DNA from: Pseudalgibacter alginicilyticus
GTDB taxonomy: Bacteria > Bacteroidota > Bacteroidia > Flavobacteriales > Flavobacteriaceae
Length of the DNA stretch: 64,000 nt
Assembly (NCBI RefSeq): GCF_001310225.1
Contig: NZ_CP012898.1
Location: 3,100,001 to 3,164,000 of the forward strand
Direction: 5' to 3'
Made by a program: the position numbers and the translations under genes. Positions within the stretch are counted from its first letter, which is position 1. Each line of letters opens with the position of its first letter. This document shows, piece by piece, positions 27,494 through 36,983 of the stretch. The notes beneath the pieces are model-generated. The model had not been told where the DNA came from and ran no database searches. It worked only from the letters and a program-made list of their open reading frames with translations.

Positions 27494-29392
27494 ATGAAAA
27501 AACATACATACATATTTGCAAGTCTTTTGTTAGTTAGCGGAATTATTTTAGCACAAAAAGGAAGTATAAAACGAGCCCATAAGCTTTTTGAAATGCGTGC
27601 TTATAGTCAAGCAGCAGAAATTTACGAAACAAAACCACATACTAAAGCCGTACTTCAAAATTTGGCTGACAGCTATTATTATAATTATAATTTTGAAAAT
27701 GCTATAAAAAATTATAAAGAATTATTTAATAAATATGAGGATTCCACAAATGATGATTCTATAAATAAGGAGTATTATTTTAATTATGGTCAAGCTTTAA
27801 AAGGAGTTGGGAATTATACATTAGCAGATAAGTTTTTAAGTGTATATTATAACTCAGAAGTAAATACAAAAGCATTTGTTGAAAAGAGTAACAAAACCAC
27901 ACCGCATTTATTTGATTTAAAATCCATAGATACTCAAGATTCAAATGGCGATTTTGGGTTGACATTTTATAATGAAAATATTTTTGCGTTTACTTCTGCA
28001 AGAAATACGGATCGTCCAAAATATTTATGGAATGAGTCTCCTTATTTAGACTTGTATTTTGGTATTTTAAATGGTTCTGTGTTAGACAGTATAAAACCAT
28101 TTCCAGATGTTATAAACACAGCGTCTCATGAGAGTAATGCTATTTTTACTAAAGATGGAAAAACCATGTATTTTAACAGGACAAATACAATTGATAAAAA
28201 AATAGAGAAAAACCCAACAGGCCATATTAAAATTTATAAAGCAGAATTGGTGAATGGTAATTGGGTGAATGTAAAGGCTTTGCCTTTTACTTCAAATGAA
28301 TATAGTACAGAACATCCTGCTTTAAGCAAAGATGAGAAAATACTTTATTTTGCAAGCGACATGCCAGGAACCATAGGTAGTTTTGATATTTATAAAGTAA
28401 ATATCAATGAAGATGGAAGTTACGGTGAACCAGAAAATTTAGGTACTACAATTAATACCGAAAAGAGAGAACAATTTCCTTTTATTAGCGATTACAATGT
28501 GTTATATTTTTCTTCTATTGGTCATGAAGGGTTTGGTGGTTTAGATATTTTTAGAAGTAATTTGGTAAATGGAATTTTTGATAAACCAGTTAACCTTGGC
28601 ATATCAATCAATAGTAGTTTAGATGATTTCGCCTATACAATAAAGGAGGAAGATAATGAAGGTTTTCTATCTTCAAATAAATCAGGAAACGATAAGATAT
28701 ATAGTTTTAAAAGAGAGGAAAATAGACTTACAAAACATCAATTTGAAGGGCTTGTATTAGATAAAGTAAGTAAAAAATTGCTGGAAGGTACTTTAGTAAC
28801 TTTATATGATGAGTCAAACAAAGCAATACAAGATACCTTAGTAGGTAAGGAAGCTAAATATAGTTTTTTAGTAGAACCCAATAAAAAATATACAATAAAA
28901 GGTACAAGAAAGACTTACATTCCTCGAAAACTTGAGTTTTCAGCAGATATTGATGGAAATGTAATAAATAGTGTTGATTTGTCATTAGAATCTTTTGCTG
29001 ATGCAGAAAAAAATATTAGGATAAATGATAAGGGTGTTATGCAAGTAGACCTTGAAAAGATATATTTTGAATTTGATAAGGAAAATATCAATGAAGGTGC
29101 TGCATTAATTTTGGATGGACTCGTTGATTTAATGAATAAATACCCATCCATGGTAATTGAAATATCAGCACATACGGATGCTAGAGGTTTTTTTACATAT
29201 AATATGGAACTTTCAGAGCGTCGGGCAGCATCTACTTTAGAATATTTAGTAGAAAAAGGGATTGATAGAAAAAGATTAAAAAGCATTGGCTATGGGGAAA
29301 CTAAGCCGCTAAACAAATGTGTTAGAGATCGCACATGCTTAGATGCAGAGTATGAGGTTAATCGTCGATGTGAATTTACAATTTTGAATTAA
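27494..29392 (+). CDS. OmpA family protein with TPR and PD40 domains (PorE-like)
   Basis: A 632-residue envelope protein. Signal peptide (to about ILAQKG), TPR-like helices at about 25-120 (HKLFEMRAYSQAAEIYE), PD40/WD40-like propeller blades at about 180-400 (repeats such as GKTMYFNRTN, EKILYFASDMPG, YNVLYFSSIGHEGFGGLDIF), a CarboxypepD-regulatory-like beta domain (about 420-500) and a C-terminal OmpA domain (about 515-630: IYFEFDKENI, SAHTDARG, NMELSERRAASTLEYL). OmpA_C binds peptidoglycan. The same architecture is found in PorE. Together with the two preceding genes it would tie a surface protein to the wall. Confidence 0.9.
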   Translation: MKKHTYIFASLLLVSGIILAQKGSIKRAHKLFEMRAYSQAAEIYETKPHTKAVLQNLADSYYYNYNFENAIKNYKELFNKYEDSTNDDSINKEYYFNYGQALKGVGNYTLADKFLSVYYNSEVNTKAFVEKSNKTTPHLFDLKSIDTQDSNGDFGLTFYNENIFAFTSARNTDRPKYLWNESPYLDLYFGILNGSVLDSIKPFPDVINTASHESNAIFTKDGKTMYFNRTNTIDKKIEKNPTGHIKIYKAELVNGNWVNVKALPFTSNEYSTEHPALSKDEKILYFASDMPGTIGSFDIYKVNINEDGSYGEPENLGTTINTEKREQFPFISDYNVLYFSSIGHEGFGGLDIFRSNLVNGIFDKPVNLGISINSSLDDFAYTIKEEDNEGFLSSNKSGNDKIYSFKREENRLTKHQFEGLVLDKVSKKLLEGTLVTLYDESNKAIQDTLVGKEAKYSFLVEPNKKYTIKGTRKTYIPRKLEFSADIDGNVINSVDLSLESFADAEKNIRINDKGVMQVDLEKIYFEFDKENINEGAALILDGLVDLMNKYPSMVIEISAHTDARGFFTYNMELSERRAASTLEYLVEKGIDRKRLKSIGYGETKPLNKCVRDRTCLDAEYEVNRRCEFTILN

Positions 29393-29428
29393 CTGGATAA
29401 CCAACCAAATTTTGTCCAATATTTGATG

Positions 29429-29456
29429 AAGCCTTTCCTAAAAGGAAAGGCTTTTT
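29429..29456 (+). terminator. terminator of the surface-protein cassette
   Basis: A 10-bp stem (AAGCCTTTCC with GGAAAGGCTT), TAAAA loop, then five T residues, 37 nt after the OmpA gene stop. Its T tract runs straight into the promoter box of ruvB. Confidence 0.85.
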
Positions 29457-29459
29457 CTT

Positions 29460-29467
29460 TATATTTG
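29460..29467 (+). promoter_or_regulatory. candidate -7 element for ruvB
   Basis: TATATTTG matches TAnnTTTG, 40 bp before the ruvB ATG and directly next to the upstream terminator tail. Confidence 0.45.
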
Positions 29468-29507
29468 CTTGAACCGAACTTGTTTTGGTATTAGAACACG
29501 CTATTTC

Positions 29508-30530
29508 ATGAATGAAAACTTAGATCCAACAAACGATAATTTTTCTCCAGAAGAAATTGATGTAGAGAAAAAATTAAGACCCCTGTCATTTTATGATTTC
29601 ACTGGTCAAGATCAAGTACTGGAGAATCTTCAAATTTTTGTTCAAGCTGCAAATTTGCGAAACGAAGCACTGGATCATACATTATTTCACGGTCCTCCAG
29701 GATTAGGAAAAACTACATTGGCTAATATTCTTGCAAACGAATTAAATGTTGGTATTAAAGTTACATCAGGACCTGTTCTAGATAAGCCAGGTGATTTAGC
29801 GGGCTTACTTACAAATCTTGATGAACGTGATGTGTTATTTATAGATGAAATACATCGGCTTAGTCCCATTGTAGAGGAGTATTTATATTCTGCCATGGAA
29901 GATTATAAGATTGATATCATGATTGAGTCTGGACCAAACGCACGTTCAGTACAGATCAATTTAAACCCGTTTACATTAGTTGGAGCCACTACACGTTCGG
30001 GATTGTTAACGGCACCCATGCGTGCCCGTTTTGGTATTCAAAGTAGATTACAATATTATAAAACGGATTTATTAACCACTATTGTTCAACGTAGTGCTGA
30101 TATTTTAAAAGTGCCTATAACTATGGAAGCTGCTATTGAAATTGCAGGGCGAAGCCGAGGGACTCCAAGAATAGCTAATGCATTACTCCGCCGTGTTCGT
30201 GATTTTGCACAAATAAAAGGCAATGGCCACATAGATATAAAAATAGCAAGATTCAGTTTAGAAGCTTTGAATGTGGATGCGTTTGGTTTAGATGAAATGG
30301 ACAATAAAATTCTTTCTACTATTATTGATAAATTTAAAGGTGGTCCCGTTGGTATTACTACTATTGCTACGGCAGTAAGTGAAAGTACTGAGACGGTTGA
30401 AGAAGTTTATGAGCCTTTTTTAATTCAACAAGGTTTTATTATGCGCACTCCTCGTGGGCGAGAAGTAACAGAGCTTGCCTATAAACATTTAGGTAAAATT
30501 AAAGGGAATATCCAAGGCGGATTATTTTAG
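29508..30530 (+). CDS. ruvB: Holliday junction branch migration ATPase RuvB
   Basis: A 340-residue AAA+ motor of the RuvABC complex. The start at 29508 ([10 protein letters not shown]) matches family length; 13 extra residues from 29469 lie over the promoter and are unlikely. Walker [10 protein letters not shown] is at residues 62-70, Walker [10 protein letters not shown] near 112, sensor 1 in [11 protein letters not shown], the arginine finger region MRARFG, and a C-terminal winged helix ending [16 protein letters not shown]. ruvA is encoded 6 kb downstream, not adjacent. queG follows after 48 nt and may be cotranscribed. Confidence 0.96.
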   Translation: MNENLDPTNDNFSPEEIDVEKKLRPLSFYDFTGQDQVLENLQIFVQAANLRNEALDHTLFHGPPGLGKTTLANILANELNVGIKVTSGPVLDKPGDLAGLLTNLDERDVLFIDEIHRLSPIVEEYLYSAMEDYKIDIMIESGPNARSVQINLNPFTLVGATTRSGLLTAPMRARFGIQSRLQYYKTDLLTTIVQRSADILKVPITMEAAIEIAGRSRGTPRIANALLRRVRDFAQIKGNGHIDIKIARFSLEALNVDAFGLDEMDNKILSTIIDKFKGGPVGITTIATAVSESTETVEEVYEPFLIQQGFIMRTPRGREVTELAYKHLGKIKGNIQGGLF

Positions 30531-30578
30531 TTTTAATTTTTATCGGGTAGCAGGCTGGGTAGAAGTCAACCCTTATAT

Positions 30579-31502
30579 ATGGACAATAAGTCAAATCGTA
30601 CTAAACTCATAAAGAAAGAAGCTAAGCGGTTAGGTTTTTTATCTTGTGGTATTAGCAAAGCAGCTTTTTTAGAAGAGGAAGCTCCTCGACTCGAAAAATG
30701 GTTAAACCATAGCATGAACGGTAAAATGCAATATATGGAAAATCATTTTGATAAACGTTTAGACCCTACAAAATTGGTGGAAGGTTCCAAATCTGTCATT
30801 TCATTATTGTTAAATTATTTCCCTTCTGAAGTGCAAAAATTCGATAGTTTTAAACTGTCAAAATATGCCTACGGAACCGATTATCATTTTGTTATAAAAG
30901 ATAAATTAAAATCGCTTTTAAATTTTATTCAAGATGAAATAGGTGAAGTTCATGGACGAGCATTTGTAGATTCTGCTCCAGTTTTAGATAAAGCTTGGGC
31001 AGCTAAAAGTGGCTTAGGTTGGATTGGAAAACATAGTAATTTGTTAACGCAACAAGTAGGATCGTTTTATTTTATTGCTGAACTTATTATTGATTTAGAT
31101 TTGGAGTATGATTCTGTAACCACAGACCATTGTGGGACCTGTACGGCATGTATTGATGCTTGTCCTACACAAGCTATTACAGAGCCTTATGTGGTGGATG
31201 GAAGTAAATGTATTTCGTATTTAACCATTGAATTAAAAGAAAATATTCCATCGGAATTTAAAGGAAAAATGGACGATTGGATGTTTGGTTGTGATGTCTG
31301 TCAAGATGTATGTCCTTGGAACCGATTCTCCAAAATACATAACGAACCATTATTTAATCCACATCCAGAATTACTATCAATAACCAAAAAGGATTGGGAA
31401 GAGATAACAGAAGCTACTTTTAAAAAAGTGTTTAAAAAATCTGCGGTAAAAAGAACCAAGTTTGAAGGGCTAAAAAGAAATATAAAATTTCTGAATAGTT
31501 GA
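30579..31502 (+). CDS. queG: epoxyqueuosine reductase QueG
   Basis: A 307-residue cytosolic, cobalamin-dependent enzyme that reduces epoxyqueuosine to queuosine in tRNA, the final step of the pathway. Two 4Fe-4S motifs are intact: [12 protein letters not shown] near residue 185 and [11 protein letters not shown] near 238. [27 protein letters not shown] is the conserved active-site region with the catalytic Asp. It is at the short end of the family, without the C-terminal HEAT-like extension of some homologues. It lies downstream of ruvB. Confidence 0.94.
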   Translation: MDNKSNRTKLIKKEAKRLGFLSCGISKAAFLEEEAPRLEKWLNHSMNGKMQYMENHFDKRLDPTKLVEGSKSVISLLLNYFPSEVQKFDSFKLSKYAYGTDYHFVIKDKLKSLLNFIQDEIGEVHGRAFVDSAPVLDKAWAAKSGLGWIGKHSNLLTQQVGSFYFIAELIIDLDLEYDSVTTDHCGTCTACIDACPTQAITEPYVVDGSKCISYLTIELKENIPSEFKGKMDDWMFGCDVCQDVCPWNRFSKIHNEPLFNPHPELLSITKKDWEEITEATFKKVFKKSAVKRTKFEGLKRNIKFLNS

Positions 31503-31634
31503 TTATTTGGGGTGAATTATTGCTAAATTTTTATTTAACTAAAGGTTAAATCCTATTTTCAGAAAAATAAAAATATTTTGAAATCTTTGAAAAAGGTATA
31601 CGACTAAATATAATTAATTAAAATTTTATAGAAA

Positions 31635-32543
31635 ATGATGAAAACAACACATACATTCCTGACTTTATTTTTAGTATTAAGTTTTGTAGCTTGTAAAGAA
31701 GCTAATAAAAAAGAAACGAATACGGATGTTCAAATGGAAATTCCAGAAACCACTTATCATATTCCTGATGCTTGGATTCAAAAAAGAGTAGAGGCAGCAA
31801 ACAAAAAACTTAATTCTACTGAAGCAGGGAAAGTATTGTGGAGTGCTATGGAGGCACATGGAGGTTTAGAAAAATGGTTTAGTAATGGCTATTTCTCTTT
31901 ACGTTTTAATTACCAACCATTAAATGGAAAAGGCATTAGAGATTCTTATCAAACAATAGACACATGGAGTAATAAAGCAAGACATAATAGTGTTACAGAT
32001 CCAGAATCTGTTTTTGGATGGGATGGCAACGAAGCTTGGATTAAAGCAAAAGATAGCACGTCATTTGAGTATGATACTGCCTTCTGGGCTTTAACACCTT
32101 TATATTTTTCAGGTCAACCATTTGTTTTAGATGGTGAAGGAGTTAATCTTGAGCTGCTACCAGACCAAGAATTTAAAGGCACATTACAAAAAGTAATAAA
32201 AGCTACGTATGATGCAGGAGTAGGGTCAGCACCTGATGATTATTATATTTTATATGTAAATTCAGAAACCAATTTACTGGATGCTTTTAAATATATAGTT
32301 TCCTACCCAGAATATTTTCCCAACGGAGGCCATGCCCCAGAGAAAATTACGGTTATACAAGGCACCACTAATGTAGATGGTATTGTACTTGCTACTGGTT
32401 TTAAAACCTATTGGTCTACGGATGATAAAGATGGTTTAGGGGAATATATTACTAAAATTGATGTGACAGATATGAGTTTCTCTCCAACTGTACCAGAAAA
32501 CTTCTTTTCTAAACCAGCAGGTGCTGAGGTGCTTAATAAATAA
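31635..32543 (+). CDS. conserved lipoprotein of unknown function
   Basis: A 302-residue protein with a lipoprotein signal (MMKTTHTFLTLFL, lipobox ending at Cys20, then KEANKKE). The mature part has a helical start (WIQKRVEAANKKLNSTEAG) and a beta-rich body: MEAHGGLEKW, LRFNYQPLNGKG, VFGWDGNEAWIKAKDS, and a late TVIQGTTNVDGIVLATGFKTYW. The AHGG-start and long antiparallel strand pattern recall the LolA-like lipoprotein-sorting fold and some DUF6503 proteins, but I cannot assign it firmly. It stands alone between queG and a histidine kinase. A weak AT-rich inverted repeat (31533-31551) lies upstream. Confidence 0.7.
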   Translation: MMKTTHTFLTLFLVLSFVACKEANKKETNTDVQMEIPETTYHIPDAWIQKRVEAANKKLNSTEAGKVLWSAMEAHGGLEKWFSNGYFSLRFNYQPLNGKGIRDSYQTIDTWSNKARHNSVTDPESVFGWDGNEAWIKAKDSTSFEYDTAFWALTPLYFSGQPFVLDGEGVNLELLPDQEFKGTLQKVIKATYDAGVGSAPDDYYILYVNSETNLLDAFKYIVSYPEYFPNGGHAPEKITVIQGTTNVDGIVLATGFKTYWSTDDKDGLGEYITKIDVTDMSFSPTVPENFFSKPAGAEVLNK

Positions 32544-32575
32544 TAATAACTCATAATTTTTAAACGAAATAGGTT

Positions 32576-32621
32576 GTTTTTAGACACGATGATTATCGTT
32601 GTTATGAGTATCTAAAAAAAC
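32576..32621 (+). terminator. AT-rich inverted repeat, possible weak terminator
   Basis: GTTTTTAGA at 32576-32584 is complementary to TCTAAAAAAAC at 32611-32621 around a 26-nt loop, 33 nt after the lipoprotein stop. The stem is AT-rich and the T tract after it is interrupted, so termination is uncertain. Confidence 0.3.
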
Positions 32622-32700
32622 GTTTTGTTAATTAACAATATGTTAATAGGATTATTTCATTGAAAACGGGTTATTTGTTATAATAATAAATTCAATAATT

Positions 32701-33900
32701 ATGGTCGCCCCAAATGAGCCAGAAAATGAATATGAAAGACTTAAGAATTTAGAGTCTTATAATATTATAGATACATTACCAGAAGTAGATTACGATAATA
32801 TTACTGCAATTGCAGCTCAAATATGTGACACTCCAATTTCTCTTGTTACGCTTATTGATGATAAACGCCAATGGTTTAAATCTCACCATGGTGTAGATGC
32901 AAGCGAAACACCCAAAGAATATGCCTTTTGTGCACATGCAATTAATACGCCTAATGAGGTGTTTATCATACAAGATGCTAGAATAGATAATCGCTTTCAT
33001 GATAATCCATTGGTACAAGGCGATACTCAAGTCGTTTTTTATGCAGGTGTTCCTTTGGTTAGTAAAAACGGACTTTCTTTAGGCACCTTATGTGTTATTG
33101 ATCATAAGCCCAATTTACTTAGTCCGGGGCAAATAAAATCCTTGACAGCGCTTTCAAATCAAGTAATGAATTTATTAGAACTTAGGAAAAATAAATTATT
33201 ATTAGAACAAACTTTAAAAAATTTAGAAGAAAAAAATGAAGCATTAGAGCGTTTTGCTTTTATTGCTGCTCATGATCTTAAATCCCCTTTGTTCAATATT
33301 TCAAGTTTAGCAGAATTATTTTTAGAAGATTATGGTTTGAAAATTGATAATGAAGGGCAAGAAATTTTAAAGGCAATTATAAGTTCATCTGATAGTTTGA
33401 ATAGTTTAATAGACGGTTTACTAAGTTATAGTAGAAGTGAAAATATTTTGAGAGAAGAGAAATTGTATATAGACGTGGAAACTTTAAAAAATGATGCTTC
33501 TGGTTTTTTTGTTTCTGATTATAATTTAAAAATAACTTTAAAATCAACCATAGATTCTATTTTTGTTAATCAAACTGCCATCAATCAAATTTTAATTAAT
33601 TTGTTTACTAATGCTATTAAATATAATGATAAAGATATTGTGGAAATACAGTTAGGAGTTTCAGAAAATGATACTCATTATGAGTTTTACGTTCAGGACA
33701 ATGGTTTAGGTATTCCAGTGAATTTTCAAGATAAAATATTTAATATTTTTGAAAAATCAGGTTTTGATAAATTTGGAAATCCAGGGAATGGTATAGGTTT
33801 AGCAACTGTAAAGAAAATAGTTGAAAAGTCAGGTGGAGCAATAACGGTGGGGTCTGAGTTAGGTAAAGGATCTAAATTTATTTTTACACTTAAAAAATAA
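32701..33900 (+). CDS. GAF domain sensor histidine kinase
   Basis: A 399-residue soluble kinase with no transmembrane segment. GAF domain at about 25-165 (ICDTPISLVTLIDDKRQWFKS, EYAFCAHAI, FYAGVPLVSKNGLSLGTLCVID), a coiled linker, a HisKA domain with the phospho-acceptor in AAHDLKSPL near residue 190, and a HATPase domain with N box NQILINLFTNAIKYN, G1 DNGLGIP, F box and G2 GNGIGLATVKKI. All catalytic boxes are intact. No response regulator gene is adjacent, so it is an orphan. The input is unknown; GAF domains of this type are often light-, redox- or nucleotide-responsive. Confidence 0.9.
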   Translation: MVAPNEPENEYERLKNLESYNIIDTLPEVDYDNITAIAAQICDTPISLVTLIDDKRQWFKSHHGVDASETPKEYAFCAHAINTPNEVFIIQDARIDNRFHDNPLVQGDTQVVFYAGVPLVSKNGLSLGTLCVIDHKPNLLSPGQIKSLTALSNQVMNLLELRKNKLLLEQTLKNLEEKNEALERFAFIAAHDLKSPLFNISSLAELFLEDYGLKIDNEGQEILKAIISSSDSLNSLIDGLLSYSRSENILREEKLYIDVETLKNDASGFFVSDYNLKITLKSTIDSIFVNQTAINQILINLFTNAIKYNDKDIVEIQLGVSENDTHYEFYVQDNGLGIPVNFQDKIFNIFEKSGFDKFGNPGNGIGLATVKKIVEKSGGAITVGSELGKGSKFIFTLKK

Positions 33901-34015
33901 ATCTTCACATTTGTAGGAGTATTTTTTCGGTTTTTCTTAAAAATTAAAGAAATTTCTTGTTTCAAAAAGACCCATCAATTTTTTAAAAGATTAGCTATTA
34001 CCTTGATAGTATTAT

Positions 34016-34023
34016 TATCTTTG
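34016..34023 (+). promoter_or_regulatory. candidate -7 element for the malic enzyme gene
   Basis: TATCTTTG matches TAnnTTTG, 25 bp before the ATG at 34049. The upstream TTG is not at the ideal distance. Confidence 0.45.
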
Positions 34024-34048
34024 TGTTTTTCTTATAATACACAAAAAT

Positions 34049-36340
34049 ATGAGTAAACAGAGCAAGCGTATTGAGGCCCTTATATATCACGCGAAGCCAA
34101 CCCCAGGGAAAATTAAAGTAGTTCCAACAAAAAAATATGCCACTCAACGAGATTTGTCTCTTGCCTATTCTCCGGGAGTAGCTGAGCCTTGTTTGGAGAT
34201 TGAAAAAGATGTAAATAACGCCTATAAATACACCGCAAAAGGAAATTTAGTGGCCGTTATTTCTAATGGAACAGCAGTTTTAGGTTTAGGTAATATTGGG
34301 GCATTGGCAGGGAAACCTGTTATGGAAGGTAAAGGTTTATTGTTTAAGATTTTTGCTGATATAGATGTGTTTGACATTGAGGTGGATACTGAAAATGTTG
34401 AAGAATTTATTGCTACTGTAAAAAATATTGCACCAACTTTTGGAGGAATCAATCTTGAAGATATTAAAGCGCCTGAAGCGTTTGAAATTGAAAGACGCTT
34501 AAAAGAAGAATTAGATATTCCTGTAATGCATGATGATCAGCATGGAACGGCCATTATTTCGGCAGCGGCCTTGTTAAATGCTGTAGAAATAACTAAAAAG
34601 AAAATTGATGAAGTAAAAATAGTTATTAGTGGTGCTGGTGCTGCTGCTATTTCATGTTCTCGTTTGTATCAAGCTTGTGGTGCTAAACGTGAAAATATGG
34701 TCATGTTAGACAGTAAAGGTGTTATCCGAAAGGATAGAGAAAATTTAACTTCTGAAAAAGCTGAATTTGCTACAGATAGAAAAATTGACACCTTAGATGA
34801 AGCAATGTTAGATGCCGATGTATTTATTGGTTTGTCTATGGCCGATATTGTTACGCCAGCCATGCTGTTAAGTATGGCAAAAGATCCTATAGTCTTTGCA
34901 ATGGCTAATCCTAATCCTGAAGTAGATTATGATTTAGCGGTTGCAACCCGTAAAGATATTATTATGGCAACAGGTAGGAGTGATCATCCTAATCAGGTGA
35001 ATAATGTATTAGGATTTCCTTTTATTTTTAGAGGCGCTTTAGATGTTCGTGCAACAAAAATTAATGAAGCCATGAAAATGGCAGCTGTGAAAGCTTTAGC
35101 ACGATTGGCTAAAGAAACAGTACCAGAACAGGTAAATATTGCCTATGGAGAAACTCGATTGGTATTTGGTAAGGAATATATCATCCCTAAACCATTTGAC
35201 CCCCGTTTAATTGCTGAAGTGCCTCCTGCTGTGGCAAAAGCAGCAATGGATAGTGGTGTAGCCAAAGAACCTATTTTAGATTGGGAAAAATATAAAGATA
35301 CGTTATTAGAGCGTTTAGGTTCTGATAATAAAATGGTTAGAATGCTACTGAATCGAGCAAAAATAAACCCTAAACGTGTTGTTTATGCAGAAGCAGATCA
35401 CCTTAAGGTATTAAAGGCAGCTCAAATAGCTTATGAAGAGGGCATTGCTTTTCCTATTCTTTTAGGAAGAAAAGATGTGATACAGCGGTTGATGGCTGAA
35501 ATTGAATTTGATGCTGATGTTCCCATTATTGACCCAAAATCTGATGAAGAAAACGAGCGTAAAAATAAATATGCTAAGGTATATTGGCAACAACGTAAAC
35601 GTCGAGGAATTACATATTATTCTGCTCAAAGATTGATGAGAGAACGTAATTATTTTGCGGCAATGATGGTCAATGAAGGGGATGCCGATGCGCTTATTTC
35701 AGGATACTCTCGTAGTTATCCAACGGTGGTTAAACCAATGTTGGAACTTGTTGGTATGGCTAAAGGAATTACACGTGTGGCAACAACCAATTTAATGATG
35801 ACTAAACGTGGGCCTTTATTTTTAAGTGACACATCAATAAATATAGATCCAGATTCCAAAGATTTGGCAATAATAGCACAAATGACATCTGAAGTTGTTA
35901 GAATGTTTGGATTGGAGCCGGTAATTGCTATGACATCTTACTCTAATTTTGGATCATCACAAAGTCCAAGAGCTACTAAAGTCAGAGAAGCAGTAGCTTC
36001 TTTACACAGGCATTTTCCTGATATGGTCGTTGATGGTGAGTTGCAAACAGATTTTGCTTTAAATAGTGAAATGCTTTCAGATAAATTTCCGTTTTCAAAA
36101 TTAGCAGGAAAAAAAGTCAACACTTTAGTGTTTCCTAATTTAGATACAGCAAATATTACTTATAAGCTATTAAAAGAATTGAATGAAGCTGAATCCATAG
36201 GGCCAATTATGATGGGTATGAATAAACCTGTTCATATACTTCAAATGGATGCCAGTGTGGACGAAATAGTAAACATGACGGCGATTGCTGTTATTGATGC
36301 ACAGCAAAAACAAATAGAAAATAATAAAGCCATAAAGTAA
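34049..36340 (+). CDS. maeB: NADP-dependent malic enzyme (MaeB-type, PTA fusion)
   Basis: A 763-residue cytoplasmic enzyme converting malate to pyruvate with NADP reduction. Residues 1-430 are the malic enzyme part: SLAYSPGVAEPCLEI, catalytic region AKGNLVAVISNGTAVLGLGNIG, metal-binding NLEDIKAPEAFEIE and HDDQHGTA, and nucleotide site VISGAGAAAISC. Residues 430-763 resemble phosphotransacetylase (VYAEADHLKVLKAAQIA, GDADALISGYSRSYP, NLDTANITYKLLK). In characterised MaeB the PTA-like part has no transferase activity and acts in acetyl-CoA regulation. Length is standard. ruvA follows with its own promoter. Confidence 0.94.
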   Translation: MSKQSKRIEALIYHAKPTPGKIKVVPTKKYATQRDLSLAYSPGVAEPCLEIEKDVNNAYKYTAKGNLVAVISNGTAVLGLGNIGALAGKPVMEGKGLLFKIFADIDVFDIEVDTENVEEFIATVKNIAPTFGGINLEDIKAPEAFEIERRLKEELDIPVMHDDQHGTAIISAAALLNAVEITKKKIDEVKIVISGAGAAAISCSRLYQACGAKRENMVMLDSKGVIRKDRENLTSEKAEFATDRKIDTLDEAMLDADVFIGLSMADIVTPAMLLSMAKDPIVFAMANPNPEVDYDLAVATRKDIIMATGRSDHPNQVNNVLGFPFIFRGALDVRATKINEAMKMAAVKALARLAKETVPEQVNIAYGETRLVFGKEYIIPKPFDPRLIAEVPPAVAKAAMDSGVAKEPILDWEKYKDTLLERLGSDNKMVRMLLNRAKINPKRVVYAEADHLKVLKAAQIAYEEGIAFPILLGRKDVIQRLMAEIEFDADVPIIDPKSDEENERKNKYAKVYWQQRKRRGITYYSAQRLMRERNYFAAMMVNEGDADALISGYSRSYPTVVKPMLELVGMAKGITRVATTNLMMTKRGPLFLSDTSINIDPDSKDLAIIAQMTSEVVRMFGLEPVIAMTSYSNFGSSQSPRATKVREAVASLHRHFPDMVVDGELQTDFALNSEMLSDKFPFSKLAGKKVNTLVFPNLDTANITYKLLKELNEAESIGPIMMGMNKPVHILQMDASVDEIVNMTAIAVIDAQQKQIENNKAIK

Positions 36341-36345
36341 GATAT

Positions 36346-36374
36346 TTGTAGTGCAAATAAATTCCTTACATTTG
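36346..36374 (+). promoter_or_regulatory. promoter of ruvA (and probably sprA)
   Basis: TTG at 36346-36348, an 18-nt spacer and TACATTTG at 36367-36374 form an excellent flavobacterial promoter, 21 bp upstream of the ruvA ATG. sprA begins only 6 nt after ruvA and probably shares it. Confidence 0.65.
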
Positions 36375-36395
36375 GTGGTAAAGCAATAGAATTAA

Positions 36396-36977
36396 ATGAT
36401 AACACATATTCAGGGAAAACTTGTTGAGAAAAATCCAACAGATGTTGTTATTGATTGTAATGGAGTAGGGTATTTGCTGAATATTTCATTGCATACCTAT
36501 TCTAAAATTCTCAATCAAGAGCATTTAAAATTATTCACGCATCTTCAAGTTAAAGAAGATGCGCATACCTTGTATGGATTTTCATCTTTAGCAGAGCGTG
36601 AAATATTTAGGCTTTTAATTTCAGTAAGTGGTATTGGAGCAAGTATTGCTCGTACCATGTTATCGTCATTAACACCTAAACAGGTAAGAGAAGGGATTGC
36701 TACTGGAGATGTGGCTTTAATTCAATCTATAAAAGGAATAGGAGCAAAAACAGCACAACGTGTTATTATCGATTTGAAAGATAAAATCTTAAAAATTTAC
36801 GATATAGATGAGGTTTCTGTTTCAAAAGGCAATATGAACAAAAATGAGGCGTTATCAGCATTAGAGGTGCTAGGATTTGTTAAAAAACAGGCAGAACGCG
36901 TAGTCGATAAAATTGTTGCCGCCCAACCAGATGCTAATGTTGAAACCATTATTAAGTTAGCTTTAAAAAATTTATAA
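36396..36977 (+). CDS. ruvA: Holliday junction branch migration protein RuvA
   Basis: A 193-residue DNA-binding subunit that loads RuvB. N-terminal OB fold (MITHIQGKLVEKNPTDVVIDCNGVGYLLNIS), two helix-hairpin-helix motifs (LISVSGIGASIARTML; LIQSIKGIGAKTAQRVIIDLKDK) and a C-terminal RuvB-binding domain (NEALSALEVLGFVKKQAERVV). Complete. The pairing ruvA-sprA is common in Flavobacteriia although the functions are unrelated. Confidence 0.96.
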   Translation: MITHIQGKLVEKNPTDVVIDCNGVGYLLNISLHTYSKILNQEHLKLFTHLQVKEDAHTLYGFSSLAEREIFRLLISVSGIGASIARTMLSSLTPKQVREGIATGDVALIQSIKGIGAKTAQRVIIDLKDKILKIYDIDEVSVSKGNMNKNEALSALEVLGFVKKQAERVVDKIVAAQPDANVETIIKLALKNL

Positions 36978-36983
36978 TAGATT

